Assembly: GCF_029030725.1 (NCBI RefSeq)
Contig: NZ_CP113162.1
Span: 1,114,501 to 1,178,500, forward strand
From: [Pseudomonas] carboxydohydrogena
GTDB lineage: Bacteria > Pseudomonadota > Alphaproteobacteria > Rhizobiales > Xanthobacteraceae
DNA: 64,000 nucleotides
Direction: 5' to 3'
Position 1 is the stretch's first letter, and every line of letters begins with the position of its first letter. A model generated the notes under the pieces. That model had not been told where the DNA came from. It was given only the letters and a program-made list of their open reading frames with translations, and made no database searches. Shown piece after piece: positions 26,701 through 35,643 of the stretch. Both the position numbers and the translations under genes were made by a program.

Positions 26701-28107
26701 GCGCATCAGCGTCTCGAACGAGGCGATGTGGGAGGAGAGGGCTTCGTGCGAGCTTTCGGTCTGGCTCGCGACCTTGGCGACCAGCGTGTTGATGGTGACG
26801 TCGAGCGATTCGCTGACCTTGTCGCTGCTGGTGAGAATGTGGTCCGCAAGGCGGGTGCTGGCTTCGTCCACCTTCGCGGCGAGGTCGATGGAGCGCAGGT
26901 CCATCTCGTTCAACAGCGAGTCGCCGGAATTCTTGAGGGTGTCGTGAACCTGCTCGGTGCGCATCGTGATGCCATCGACGATGGCGTTGGCGCGCTGTTC
27001 GAAGTCCCCGGTGATGCGCTCGACGCGGTCGTTGAGCAGTTCATGGATGTTGTCGGCGAGTTCGGCGAATTCGTCGTGGATATGGCTGGTCTTGAAATTG
27101 AGGTTGGCGGTGAGCTGTTCGCTCGCCTCCATGACCGCGTTGGCGGTCTGGTTGCTGGCTTCCTCGAGGCGGTCGAGCAGGTCGCCGCCGCGCTCGCCGA
27201 GCGCGATGATCATGTTGTCGCCGGCGGCGGCGAACGCGCCGGTGATGTGATCGCTGCGTTCTTCCAGCATGTGGGTGATGTTGTTCGTCACCTCGTCAAC
27301 GCGCGCGGCGATGGCGTCGCTGATGATGGCGATGTCCTGGCGCAGGTCGATCTGCACGCCCGAGATCGCGTTGCGAACCTGCTCGGCCTGACCGACGAGG
27401 TTGTCGCGCTGGGTGGAGATGTCCTGAAGCAAAGCGCGGATGCGGACTTCGTTGTCGCTGTAGGCGCGTTCCAGCGCGGAAACCTCGTTGGTGACGAGGG
27501 CTTCGAGTTCGCCCGCGCGCGCGATGGCGCGCTCGACGCCGTCGCCCATCGCCGCGACTTCGCGGCGGATCGCCTGACCGACGGTGACCATGGCATCGCT
27601 GGCGACATGCTCGGGTTCGGAGAAGCGCACGGCCATCTGCGCCATCGACTGAGCGATCATGCTCAGTTCCTGGCTGCGCGATGACACGCTGGCGAGGAAA
27701 TAGAACAGCAGCAGCGGCGTGACGAAGACCAGGGCGAGGCCGACCAGCGCCAGCGCGCCGCCGTTCGAACCGATCATGGCTTCGAGCGCGGGCAGGAAGG
27801 AGACGATCAGGAAGCCCGCGGCGGCGATCCATAGTCCGGAGAAAATGGCGGCGAAGGTATAGGCGCTGCGGCGGGGGCGGCCGCGCTGAAGCGATTGCAG
27901 GACCGTGCCGATGGCTTCGCGGTCGTCATTGGCGGCCTGACGGCCGAAACGGGCGTCGCCGAAATCGTTTTCGGGTGCGCGAAGAGGTTCGTTGGACAGG
28001 GACGAGGGGTTGTCGGCCGCATGCGATGGATCGGAGATGTTCAGCGCTTCCTGAATCGCGGAGAGGGCGACTTCAGTTGGGTCTTTGACCTTCGAATTTT
28101 TCGCCAT
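23797..28107 (-). CDS. Giant membrane-anchored coiled-coil protein, candidate growth pole ring protein (GPR/RgsE-like)
   Basis: Protein of 1436 residues. The N-terminal 80 residues are soluble, two membrane helices follow at about 83-107 and 115-139, and then comes a periodic alpha-helical region (about 150-1220) of apolipoprotein-like repeats with recurring units such as ERITGDFEQRANAIVDGI and Ala/Gln/Asp-rich heptads. A Pro/Ser/Arg linker (about 1220-1320) leads to a compact conserved tail with EMWDRYQRGERKAFNKRLY and INEFERLLDDVSRDERG. This architecture matches GPR of Agrobacterium (2115 residues) and RgsE of Sinorhizobium, which form a ring at the growing pole. This homologue would be shorter. 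The assignment rests on architecture and the tail. Confidence 0.65.
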   Translation of the reverse strand: MAKNSKVKDPTEVALSAIQEALNISDPSHAADNPSSLSNEPLRAPENDFGDARFGRQAANDDREAIGTVLQSLQRGRPRRSAYTFAAIFSGLWIAAAGFLIVSFLPALEAMIGSNGGALALVGLALVFVTPLLLFYFLASVSSRSQELSMIAQSMAQMAVRFSEPEHVASDAMVTVGQAIRREVAAMGDGVERAIARAGELEALVTNEVSALERAYSDNEVRIRALLQDISTQRDNLVGQAEQVRNAISGVQIDLRQDIAIISDAIAARVDEVTNNITHMLEERSDHITGAFAAAGDNMIIALGERGGDLLDRLEEASNQTANAVMEASEQLTANLNFKTSHIHDEFAELADNIHELLNDRVERITGDFEQRANAIVDGITMRTEQVHDTLKNSGDSLLNEMDLRSIDLAAKVDEASTRLADHILTSSDKVSESLDVTINTLVAKVASQTESSHEALSSHIASFETLMREQGGELAEKFARDSGTLGALITRHVAEFDRTVKTYGGEIVERMGNHTQNIADNLKNYVDTFDTRVTSHGAQIRDNLDERLGVFQNALDSRVTTLEVSLDTTIKSFDNTIDQRLSALENSFDRRAEAVTQTIDAQSTALADTLSTRFGEMQQGIENHAGSVASDIEARVVRFENLLDIRVESAASRVEASGQKASEALISRTEEITQSIKARVEDSERSLANLAVETSEAIQSGARNAQQSLLALSGEVGSQLRATTTEMERTIQTSARESESTLFLASNNASAQIKSASAEIERTIATGTENFGQSLNNKVEEITGGVREQTDRIAAILDEKRAPLADVIAAKTEQLAAILGDKSGQLATTLADRSSQLSLMIDGKSAQLVEALGTKTHEFAHTISGATTSALKAIETQSGDFTVQLMNQSSDISRQITAASELATGSVSKALKDVETSTRAAIDQSRQVATAAVTEMQETSKILRTDTVALFERLREGNILLQEVLTGAHENLNSLERALVTRVADFVTALNDVTSRNSASTSALEEQLRTFNESTTGALQGLSSLSTQFESHGRMLSEAVRTVEQSNERTTQSVAERQGLLEQLTTTIDTRTLDLDERLSRFVSLLEESLNAAELRARDIARVVAESAGASSSAVGRQFEAVRMAVEDERRQTLEAMGEIYDRGTQDAASMFAEASDKFGNIVHSMKQMAAELHQELDATRADLRRGVLELPQEASESTAQMRKVIVDQIEALAELNRIVARHGRGLDVASTTRQREEEPAMAVASSRAAAPASRGRDYGNGSASSLPPPDLGAPNGRRTEAPSVSPAGSDQARDGWLSDLLNRTDATVSERGRSSQPARAPSGNPLDALSLDISRLVDRDLAAEMWDRYQRGERKAFNKRLYTPAGQKAFDEVARKYRADRAFKQTVDRYINEFERLLDDVSRDERGPTVLRGHLTSETGLVYTLLAHAAGRLG

Positions 28108-28281
28108 TTACTGGTACGCCCTTGTTTATTCACGCACTTAAGGAAGGGAGCCGCGGCCATGTGCCGCCACGCCAGCCCGTCCTTGCCACATCGCGCAGGC
28201 CATGACTGCCGCGGATAGTGGCTTGTCCCCCATTTCCGCCAACATCCTATTGGCTGATTGGATCGAATGAAATGGCCCGCG

Positions 28282-28306
28282 TTAAGAACATTTTAATCAT
28301 CGTTAA
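28282..28306. promoter_or_regulatory. CtrA-type box (TTAA-N7-TTAA plus a third TTAA)
   Basis: TTAA at 28282-28285 and 28293-28296 are spaced by 7 bases, the CtrA consensus, and a third TTAA with following C lies at 28303-28306. The box sits in the 352-base gap between the divergent giant coiled-coil gene and the Hpt gene. Nothing else recognisable was seen in this gap. Confidence 0.6.
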
Positions 28307-28459
28307 CACGACCCGCGCCATCCCTTTCAAAGCCGCTGTTTTAGCGGCCGTCTGAAATTGTGGCGAAATCGTGTTGCTGGGGACAGAGCCGGTTTGGAAA
28401 GATTGCGTTAACCGAATCCGTGTTCGCTGGCGGTCCGGCCGTCCTGCGGGCAGGGTGCG

Positions 28460-28840
28460 ATGCAGTTTTCGATCGAACAGGTTCCCTGGATGCCTTCGCC
28501 GCCGCTGGTCCCGACGCCAATGCCTCTCGACTTGTCCTATCTGCGCAGCATGACGCTCGGCGACGCGCGGCTCGAGCGCGAAGTGCTGGAGATGTTCAAG
28601 GCGCAGACCCGCGACCTGCTCGCGCAACTCGCGCCGCGACCTGAAAATGCCGCCGAGCTTGCGCATACGCTGAAAGGCTCCGCGCGCGCGATCGGTGCCT
28701 TCGAGGTCGGCGAGGCGGCTTATGCGCTCGAAAGCGGACTTGACGCGCGCGGCGACTTCGCGGCCGTGTTCAAGCAGCTTCAGGGCAGCGTCGACGAGGC
28801 TTTCGAGGCGATCGACGCGCATCTCGCGGGCGGCAATTAA
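28460..28840 (+). CDS. Histidine phosphotransfer (Hpt) domain protein
   Basis: Small protein of 126 residues made of one Hpt four-helix domain. The phospho-accepting histidine is H69 in LAHTLKGSARAIGA, the classic HTLKGSA motif, followed by a helix with ESGLDARGD. The first 22 residues are proline-rich and probably unstructured, so ATG codons further in (near 28490 and 28520) are alternative starts. It would relay phosphate between a hybrid kinase and a response regulator. No partner kinase is adjacent; the CtrA-type box upstream hints at a cell-cycle link, but it is not ChpT, which has a larger two-domain fold. Confidence 0.85.
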   Translation: MQFSIEQVPWMPSPPLVPTPMPLDLSYLRSMTLGDARLEREVLEMFKAQTRDLLAQLAPRPENAAELAHTLKGSARAIGAFEVGEAAYALESGLDARGDFAAVFKQLQGSVDEAFEAIDAHLAGGN

Positions 28841-28861
28841 TCCAGATAATCCGCGGCTTGA

Positions 28862-29248
<387 letters not shown>

Positions 29249-29349
29249 GCGGCCGCCGACTGATTAGAATTTCTCTATTCCTACAGTCTGTTAGCCGCAT
29301 AGCTGGGGGTGGTATTTTAGCCCTTTCCCCGGCGGCGATCCTTGGCTAG

Positions 29350-30450
<1,101 letters not shown>

Positions 30451-30541
30451 GGCTGCGCGGATCAAGTCCGCGCATGACGCCTTGTGTTTTTTGTCACGGT
30501 TTCCGCCTGGCAATGACGCGCATCCGCGCGCGCCCATGCAT

Positions 30542-32533
30542 TTATTGTTTTGGCTCGATCGGCTCGATGGGCTCGCGCGTGACGTCGGCTTCCAGCGGCG
30601 GCAGGCCGAGGATCGCGGCGGCGGCGGGCCACGCCGCATCCGCCATCGCGGCATGGCCTTCGGCGGTGGGATGGATCGCGCCGCCATAAACCGCCGACAG
30701 CACGCCCCATGTCGCGTCGTGAATGTCGGTGGGTTGGCTCGATGTCCGCGTGGCGAGCGGATAGGTCATCGCGGTGAAGTAGCTGTCGTCCGCGTCCCTG
30801 ATCCAGCGCGCGCGCGGCAGGTAAGCGCGGAATTTACTTGCGCCCTGGCCGCAGGTCAGCGGGCTGGAGGCCGCCGTCACGATGTCGGCGTTGAAACTCT
30901 TGCCCTCGGCGGAAAAGCACTGCTGATCGAACGCGGGATCGGTGGTGGCGCGGGCGCAGAAGCCGTGATTCTGGAACGCGACCTGATGCTGGTCGATGAA
31001 CGTCATCGCATCGCGCGGCCCGTTGCAGATGGTGCCGCCGGTGCACAGCACGATGTTCTTCAGCTGCGGCAGGAATTCGCTGTCGACGAACTGCGACGTC
31101 TTGGCGAGGCGCTCGGGTGCGGCGTTGAAGGCGGGATGGATGTCGAAACCGGCGAGGCCGCCGGGGCATGGCGCGCCGCCCATCAGCGTCGGATTCGCAT
31201 AGGATACGAACACCACGCGCGACAGGTCGCCGCCGACGAGCGGCTTCAGGGCGGTGCGCAGCCGCTGGAAGTTTTGCGGCAGCGTGTGCGCGAGCGTGCT
31301 GCGTGAATCCTCGACGCTGCCGATCATGCCGCTGCGCTGGAACAGCGTGCGCTCGGTGGCGCTGTCCACGATCACATCGGCGACGAGGCCCGAGAAGTTG
31401 ATGTCATTGGCGCCGACCGACAGGAAGACCAAATCGAGCTGGCGCCCGGGCTCGCGGCGCTGCGCGGCGGCAAGAGCCTCCTTCAGTTCGGCTACCTGCG
31501 AGCCGACGGTGCCCGCGCAGTTCATCGATGTCTTCGTGATGAGGCATTCGCGCGCGCGCAATGAGCCGAGCAGCCCTTCGTCGATCGTCGCGCCCGAGCA
31601 GGCGAGCGGCAGATAGGTGACCGCGATATGGGTGTACTGCACGGCAAGCGCGAGGGCTGCGCGGGTCTGATAGCTGTAGAGCGAGCGGTGGCAGGCGGCG
31701 TTGAACCATTGCGCGCCGAATTTCTGCCAGGCGAACAGTTCGTTCGAACCCGCCGCGCTCTCGCAGGCGCGCGCGCCTTTATAGCCCTTGCGGCTTGGCC
31801 GGTAGTACTGGCCGGCCGAGCCGCCTTCGAGGTACGAGCGGAAACAGAATCCGTCGTCGGCCAGCGCCACCGGCCGATCCGGGTTGCCCTCGCCGGATGC
31901 GATGGAATCGCCAAGACCGGCGATCAGGATGTCGCGCACCGCGATCTGGGTGGAATCGTGCAAGGGCGTATCGCTGCCGCCGCTGGAGACATCGACGCTG
32001 GCGATCGTGGTCTTGCCGGAGCGAACACGGAAATTGATCGGCTCGGAGCAGTCGAGCGTGGTCTGGATCGGCGGGCCTTCATTGTCGTTGAACGACCATG
32101 CGCACACCGCGCCGACCGGCACCGCGCCGGTGAGGCGAATCGTTACCGCGTGATCCACCGGCGCGAGATAGTCCTCCTTCACGCCGTCGCGCGTGCAGGG
32201 ATTGCTGACGTGTCCGGCAGAATCGATGCAGAGCCTGCCGACCGTGTTGCGCGCCCAGCCGCGGCCGTCGCTCTGGATTTCAAGCGCGTCCTCGGCGGCG
32301 AGCACGCTGCGTCCGGACGACATGGCTTCGACCTGAAGGGCGAAATCGCGCTCCTCGCGAAACAGCCGGAAGCGGTTGCGCACTTCCCATGAAATCTGGA
32401 TGCCGCTGTCGGACGGCGCGGATGTGGCGGCGGACGGAGGCGGCGGCGCGGCGGGGCCTTGCGCGCGTGCGTCACCGGCCCACGAGGTCAGGGCGAGGAG
32501 AAGGGCAAGAAAGGCGGCGGTCTGGCGGATCAT
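30542..32533 (-). CDS. Exported SGNH/GDSL-family hydrolase
   Basis: Protein of 663 residues with a signal peptide (about 1-24, ending GDARA). An N-terminal beta-rich, Cys-containing region (about 40-200) precedes an SGNH hydrolase domain with GLGDSIASGEGNPD near residue 217 (catalytic serine), the SVGANDINF block near 375 and AIHPTAEGHAAM near 630 with the aspartate/histidine-type block III-V residues. Many cysteines suggest disulphides in the periplasm or outside. The substrate is unknown; esterase, lipase or acyl-sugar hydrolase are possible. It is much longer than ordinary GDSL esterases (200-350 residues). Confidence 0.8.
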   Translation of the reverse strand: MIRQTAAFLALLLALTSWAGDARAQGPAAPPPPSAATSAPSDSGIQISWEVRNRFRLFREERDFALQVEAMSSGRSVLAAEDALEIQSDGRGWARNTVGRLCIDSAGHVSNPCTRDGVKEDYLAPVDHAVTIRLTGAVPVGAVCAWSFNDNEGPPIQTTLDCSEPINFRVRSGKTTIASVDVSSGGSDTPLHDSTQIAVRDILIAGLGDSIASGEGNPDRPVALADDGFCFRSYLEGGSAGQYYRPSRKGYKGARACESAAGSNELFAWQKFGAQWFNAACHRSLYSYQTRAALALAVQYTHIAVTYLPLACSGATIDEGLLGSLRARECLITKTSMNCAGTVGSQVAELKEALAAAQRREPGRQLDLVFLSVGANDINFSGLVADVIVDSATERTLFQRSGMIGSVEDSRSTLAHTLPQNFQRLRTALKPLVGGDLSRVVFVSYANPTLMGGAPCPGGLAGFDIHPAFNAAPERLAKTSQFVDSEFLPQLKNIVLCTGGTICNGPRDAMTFIDQHQVAFQNHGFCARATTDPAFDQQCFSAEGKSFNADIVTAASSPLTCGQGASKFRAYLPRARWIRDADDSYFTAMTYPLATRTSSQPTDIHDATWGVLSAVYGGAIHPTAEGHAAMADAAWPAAAAILGLPPLEADVTREPIEPIEPKQ

Positions 32534-32572
32534 GAGATTGTTTCACAGCGGATTGTCGGAGGACAATGCGCA

Positions 32573-33625
32573 TCAGCCGTTTCGGTTCTGCGGCGGCGGC
32601 GCCACCGCCGGCGCCGGGCTCATCGGCGGCGTTTTACGCTTGTGCTGCCACGGCAGGATGACGCTGAGCCATAATTCGCGCGTTCCCATGATGGTGATGG
32701 CGATCGCGAACGGAATGAAGAAATAAAGCATGCGGAAAATCAGAAGCGAGGCCAGAAGCTGCTCATGGCCGAACTGGTTCAGTCCGACCAGCATCGCGGC
32801 ATCGAACACGCCGAGACTTCCCGGCGCGTGGCTCGCGAAACCGAGCAGGGTGGCGAGAATGAACACCACCGCCATCGACATGAAGTCGATCGGCGGATTG
32901 TTCGGAAGCAGCAGGTACATCGCCAGCGCGCAGAAACCGAGATCGATGACGCCGATCAGGATCTGCACCAGCGTCAGCGGAGCCGAGGGCAGTACGACTT
33001 TCCAGCCGTCCCTGCCGAGTTCGCGGCGGTTGCGGCCAACCGCGAGCCAGCACAGATAGGCGGCGATGCCCACGATCAGGCCGGCGCCGATCAACTGATT
33101 GACCAGTTGCGGCAGCAGCACGATGGATTCGGCGGCTGCGGGATGCCAGATCAGGCCGATTCCGAGCACGAAGGTGTTGCCCAGCCAGAACGTCAGGCCG
33201 GAAATAAAGCAGATCTTGGCGACGTCGATGGCGGTCAGATTCCAGTCCGAATAAATGCGGAAGCGGATCGCGCCGCCGGTAAAGACGGTGGCGCCGATGT
33301 TGTGGCCGATGGTGTAGCTGGTGAAGCTCGACAGCGCCGCGATGCGGTAGGGCACATGGAATTTGCCCAGCGTGCGCAACGCGAACAGGTCGTAGAAGGT
33401 CAGCGTGCAGAACGCGCCGAACACGCACAGCGCGGCGAGGGCGATGTGGTGGAAGGATTTGTCTTCCAGGGCCGCCAGAACCGCCGAGGTATCGATGCCT
33501 TTCAGCGTCTTGACGAGATGCAGGACGGCAATGGTGACGATGGTCAGGCTGGCGAGAATGCCGAGCCGTTTCCATCCGATCCATTTGTCGAACACGCCCC
33601 GTGACGCGCTAAGCAAACCTTGCAT
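32573..33625 (-). CDS. Flippase-like membrane protein (UPF0104 / MprF N-terminal domain type)
   Basis: Membrane protein of 350 residues with about eight helices and a Pro-rich C-terminal tail. SYTIGHNIGATVFTGGAIR near residue 100 and GFASHAPGSLGVFDAAML near residue 270 are the two polar signatures of the MprF flippase domain. No lysyl-transferase domain is attached. It may translocate a lipid; substrate unknown. It is a paralogue in fold of the gene at 4783-5739. The upstream SGNH hydrolase gene lies downstream in transcription by 39 bases, so both could be cotranscribed. Confidence 0.8.
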   Translation of the reverse strand: MQGLLSASRGVFDKWIGWKRLGILASLTIVTIAVLHLVKTLKGIDTSAVLAALEDKSFHHIALAALCVFGAFCTLTFYDLFALRTLGKFHVPYRIAALSSFTSYTIGHNIGATVFTGGAIRFRIYSDWNLTAIDVAKICFISGLTFWLGNTFVLGIGLIWHPAAAESIVLLPQLVNQLIGAGLIVGIAAYLCWLAVGRNRRELGRDGWKVVLPSAPLTLVQILIGVIDLGFCALAMYLLLPNNPPIDFMSMAVVFILATLLGFASHAPGSLGVFDAAMLVGLNQFGHEQLLASLLIFRMLYFFIPFAIAITIMGTRELWLSVILPWQHKRKTPPMSPAPAVAPPPQNRNG

Positions 33626-33977
33626 TCATCCTCCGGCGACCGTCATGAGCCGATTGGGGGACACGAACGCAAACGGCTAAGCCGGATACTCATATGGCAA
33701 ATCATCAATCGGAAAAACAGGCCATTTTGGCTTTGCATAGCAAGCCTTAACGGACAACATGACGCAACAGGCGGGCGGGGACTTCGGCGGATCATCGTGG
33801 TCTGCGACATATCGGTGACAAAAACGGCTCAATTACGCCCAAACCGCGACCTGTCGTGGCCGCATAAAAAAGCCTGTTCTGTCAGAAACCTGCTGCCGCG
33901 GCTACCGTTGAGCGAACAGTTCACACCCGGCGGCGGCGCCAAGGCACCGTCGCCGACCTCAATCGAAGGAGCCGACG
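33626..33977. other. Intergenic region without gene
   Basis: A 352-base gap between divergently transcribed genes. It holds no coding frame I can support. It must carry promoters for both neighbours, and AAGGAG at 33967-33972 is the ribosome binding site of the YciE-type gene. No stress-sigma promoter (GGAAC-N16/17-GTT) was found in it. Confidence 0.5.
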
Positions 33978-34484
33978 ATGGGACTGTTCAGCAAGGACAT
34001 CAAGACACTCAACGATCTGTTCGTGCATCAGCTCGAGGATATTTATTACGCCGAGAAACAACTCGTGAAGGCGATTCCGAAGCTGGCCGACAAGGCGACC
34101 AATCCGCAGCTCAAGCAGGGCTTCCTGTCGCATCTGGAAGAAACCAAGGGCCATGTGACGCGGCTGGAGCAGGTGTTCAAGATGCACGGCGTCGAGGCGA
34201 AGGCCGTCAAGTGCCCGGCGATCGACGGCATCATCAAGGAAGCCGACGAGGTGTCGGGCGAGGTGGCCGACAAGGAAGTGCTCGATGCCGCGCTCATCAA
34301 TGCGGCACAGGCGGCGGAGCATTACGAGATGACCCGTTACGGCACGCTGGTCGCATGGGCCAAGCAGCTTGGCCGTGACGATTGCGCGTCGGTTCTGCAA
34401 AAGACGCTGGACGAGGAGCATGCGGTGGACAGGAAGCTCACCTCTCTCGCCGAGTCCAGGATCAATCTGAAGGCCGCGAGCTGA
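33978..34484 (+). CDS. YciE/YciF ferritin-like protein (DUF892)
   Basis: Four-helix ferritin-like protein of 168 residues. LFVHQLEDIYYAEKQLVKAI at residues 15-34 and SHLEETKGHVTRLEQVF near 55, with a later AAEHYEMTRYGTL and DEEHAVDRKLT, carry the glutamate and histidine ligands of a di-metal site. Members are induced by osmotic or general stress in several proteobacteria, but their activity is unsettled. A clear terminator follows. Confidence 0.9.
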   Translation: MGLFSKDIKTLNDLFVHQLEDIYYAEKQLVKAIPKLADKATNPQLKQGFLSHLEETKGHVTRLEQVFKMHGVEAKAVKCPAIDGIIKEADEVSGEVADKEVLDAALINAAQAAEHYEMTRYGTLVAWAKQLGRDDCASVLQKTLDEEHAVDRKLTSLAESRINLKAAS

Positions 34485-34492
34485 GGCTTTTC

Positions 34493-34530
34493 AAAAAAAA
34501 CGCCACGCGAGACATCGCGTGGCGTTTTTA
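34493..34530. terminator. Bidirectional rho-independent terminator
   Basis: The 9-bp stem CGCCACGCG / CGCGTGGCG with a 6-base loop is preceded by eight A residues and followed by five T residues. It separates the convergent YciE-type gene and the small membrane protein gene, overlapping the latter's stop. Confidence 0.9.
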
Positions 34531-34959
34531 ATGCCGGGCCAGCGCGAAATGCGCGCCGGCGAACGCCATCGCGGCGCCGAGCATCAGCGCGACGATGCCA
34601 TTATAGAAGCCGTGTAGCGTCGGCACCGGGCTTGGCCCGGAAGCGGCCTGTCCGGCCGCGATCAGAAGCAGCAACCCGCCCGCGATCAACGCATGTTGCA
34701 GGCGGCGCGGCAGATGGCCGGATGCGGCGCTGAACAGCAGCGACGCCGTGACGTATCCGCCGACAAAGGCCACCGCCGCGATCAGCCACCAGGCGATGGC
34801 GGCGGTTGCGGGAATGATGCCGTTGGGTGTGCCCCACAGATCGCCGAGATCGAGCCCGAAACGCTGGCCGAGAATATGGATGCCGAGCGCCAGCAGCATG
34901 CCGAACATCGCGGCGGCGCCGAGAATGAGGCGGGGAGAGAAATAGGGCGTGCCGGGCAT
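34528..34959 (-). CDS. Small four-helix membrane protein, function unknown
   Basis: Protein of 143 residues with about four hydrophobic helices (roughly 12-32, 48-72, 85-102 and 113-135), no recognised domain and no charged catalytic motif. I chose the ATG at 34959, where the hydrophobic protein begins; the frame is open to 35214 but that part overlaps the sixA gene in another frame. A terminator overlaps the stop codon. Confidence 0.65.
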   Translation of the reverse strand: MPGTPYFSPRLILGAAAMFGMLLALGIHILGQRFGLDLGDLWGTPNGIIPATAAIAWWLIAAVAFVGGYVTASLLFSAASGHLPRRLQHALIAGGLLLLIAAGQAASGPSPVPTLHGFYNGIVALMLGAAMAFAGAHFALARH

Positions 34960-35030
34960 GACGTGGATCGTTCCGTTTGCGCGGTTGTAGGATGGCGCTC
35001 GCGGACAGGCAAGCGCGCGCGGCTTTCCGC

Positions 35031-35561
35031 CTAGGGCGCGTCGCTGTCGGCCTTGAGTTGTTTGGGGGTCATGAATTTCCGCAGCGTGTTGGTCTGCAAT
35101 GCGAGATTCGACCACGCGGAAATCGGGCAATCGAACACCACGGCGCCGCAGGTCGGCAGGTTCTGGCCGAGGGCCGTATGTTCGGCGGTGGGCGCTTCGC
35201 CGATCAGGTTCCATGCGAGTTCATGCAGGCCGGGGTTGTGGCCGAGTACGAGCAGCGTGGTGACGGAATCCGGGGCGCGGCGGATCGCCTTGAAGATTTG
35301 CATCGGATTGGAAAGATAGAGTGCATCCTGAAATTCGGCGCGGCAGCCGGGAAGGTGCGGCGCGACGATGTCCCATGTCTCGCGCGCGCGGACGGCGGAA
35401 GACACCAGCGCAAGCTCCGGCGTCACCGGTTGGCTGGAAAGCCATGCGCCGGTCAGCGCGCTGTCGATCTGTCCGCGCTCGTCGAGGCGGCGGTCGTAGT
35501 CCTCGCCGCTCGCGGAATCTCGTTCGGTCTTGGCATGGCGCAGCAGGATTAAATGACGCAT
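35031..35561 (-). CDS. sixA: Phosphohistidine phosphatase SixA-like
   Basis: Histidine phosphatase of 176 residues. The catalytic LLRHAKTE lies at residues 5-12, SAVRARETWDIV near 58 and the second histidine in LVLGHNPGLHEL near 108. SixA removes phosphate from Hpt or PTS histidines; this branch is common in alphaproteobacteria and its target is unknown. The frame extends 18 codons upstream, but the ATG at 35561 places the RHG strand correctly at the N-terminus. Confidence 0.85.
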   Translation of the reverse strand: MRHLILLRHAKTERDSASGEDYDRRLDERGQIDSALTGAWLSSQPVTPELALVSSAVRARETWDIVAPHLPGCRAEFQDALYLSNPMQIFKAIRRAPDSVTTLLVLGHNPGLHELAWNLIGEAPTAEHTALGQNLPTCGAVVFDCPISAWSNLALQTNTLRKFMTPKQLKADSDAP

Positions 35562-35643
35562 TGGTCTCCCGGGGGCAGATAATGGGTGTTGTCTGGTGAG
35601 GGCCCATCGTGACAAGCATGGCGTCCGCCACTAAATAAATCCA

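Noticed and set aside
23818-27684. Two long + strand open frames of 672 and 578 codons
   Set aside because: They mirror the giant minus-strand coiled-coil gene and have repetitive Gly/Ala/Arg composition with no family signature.
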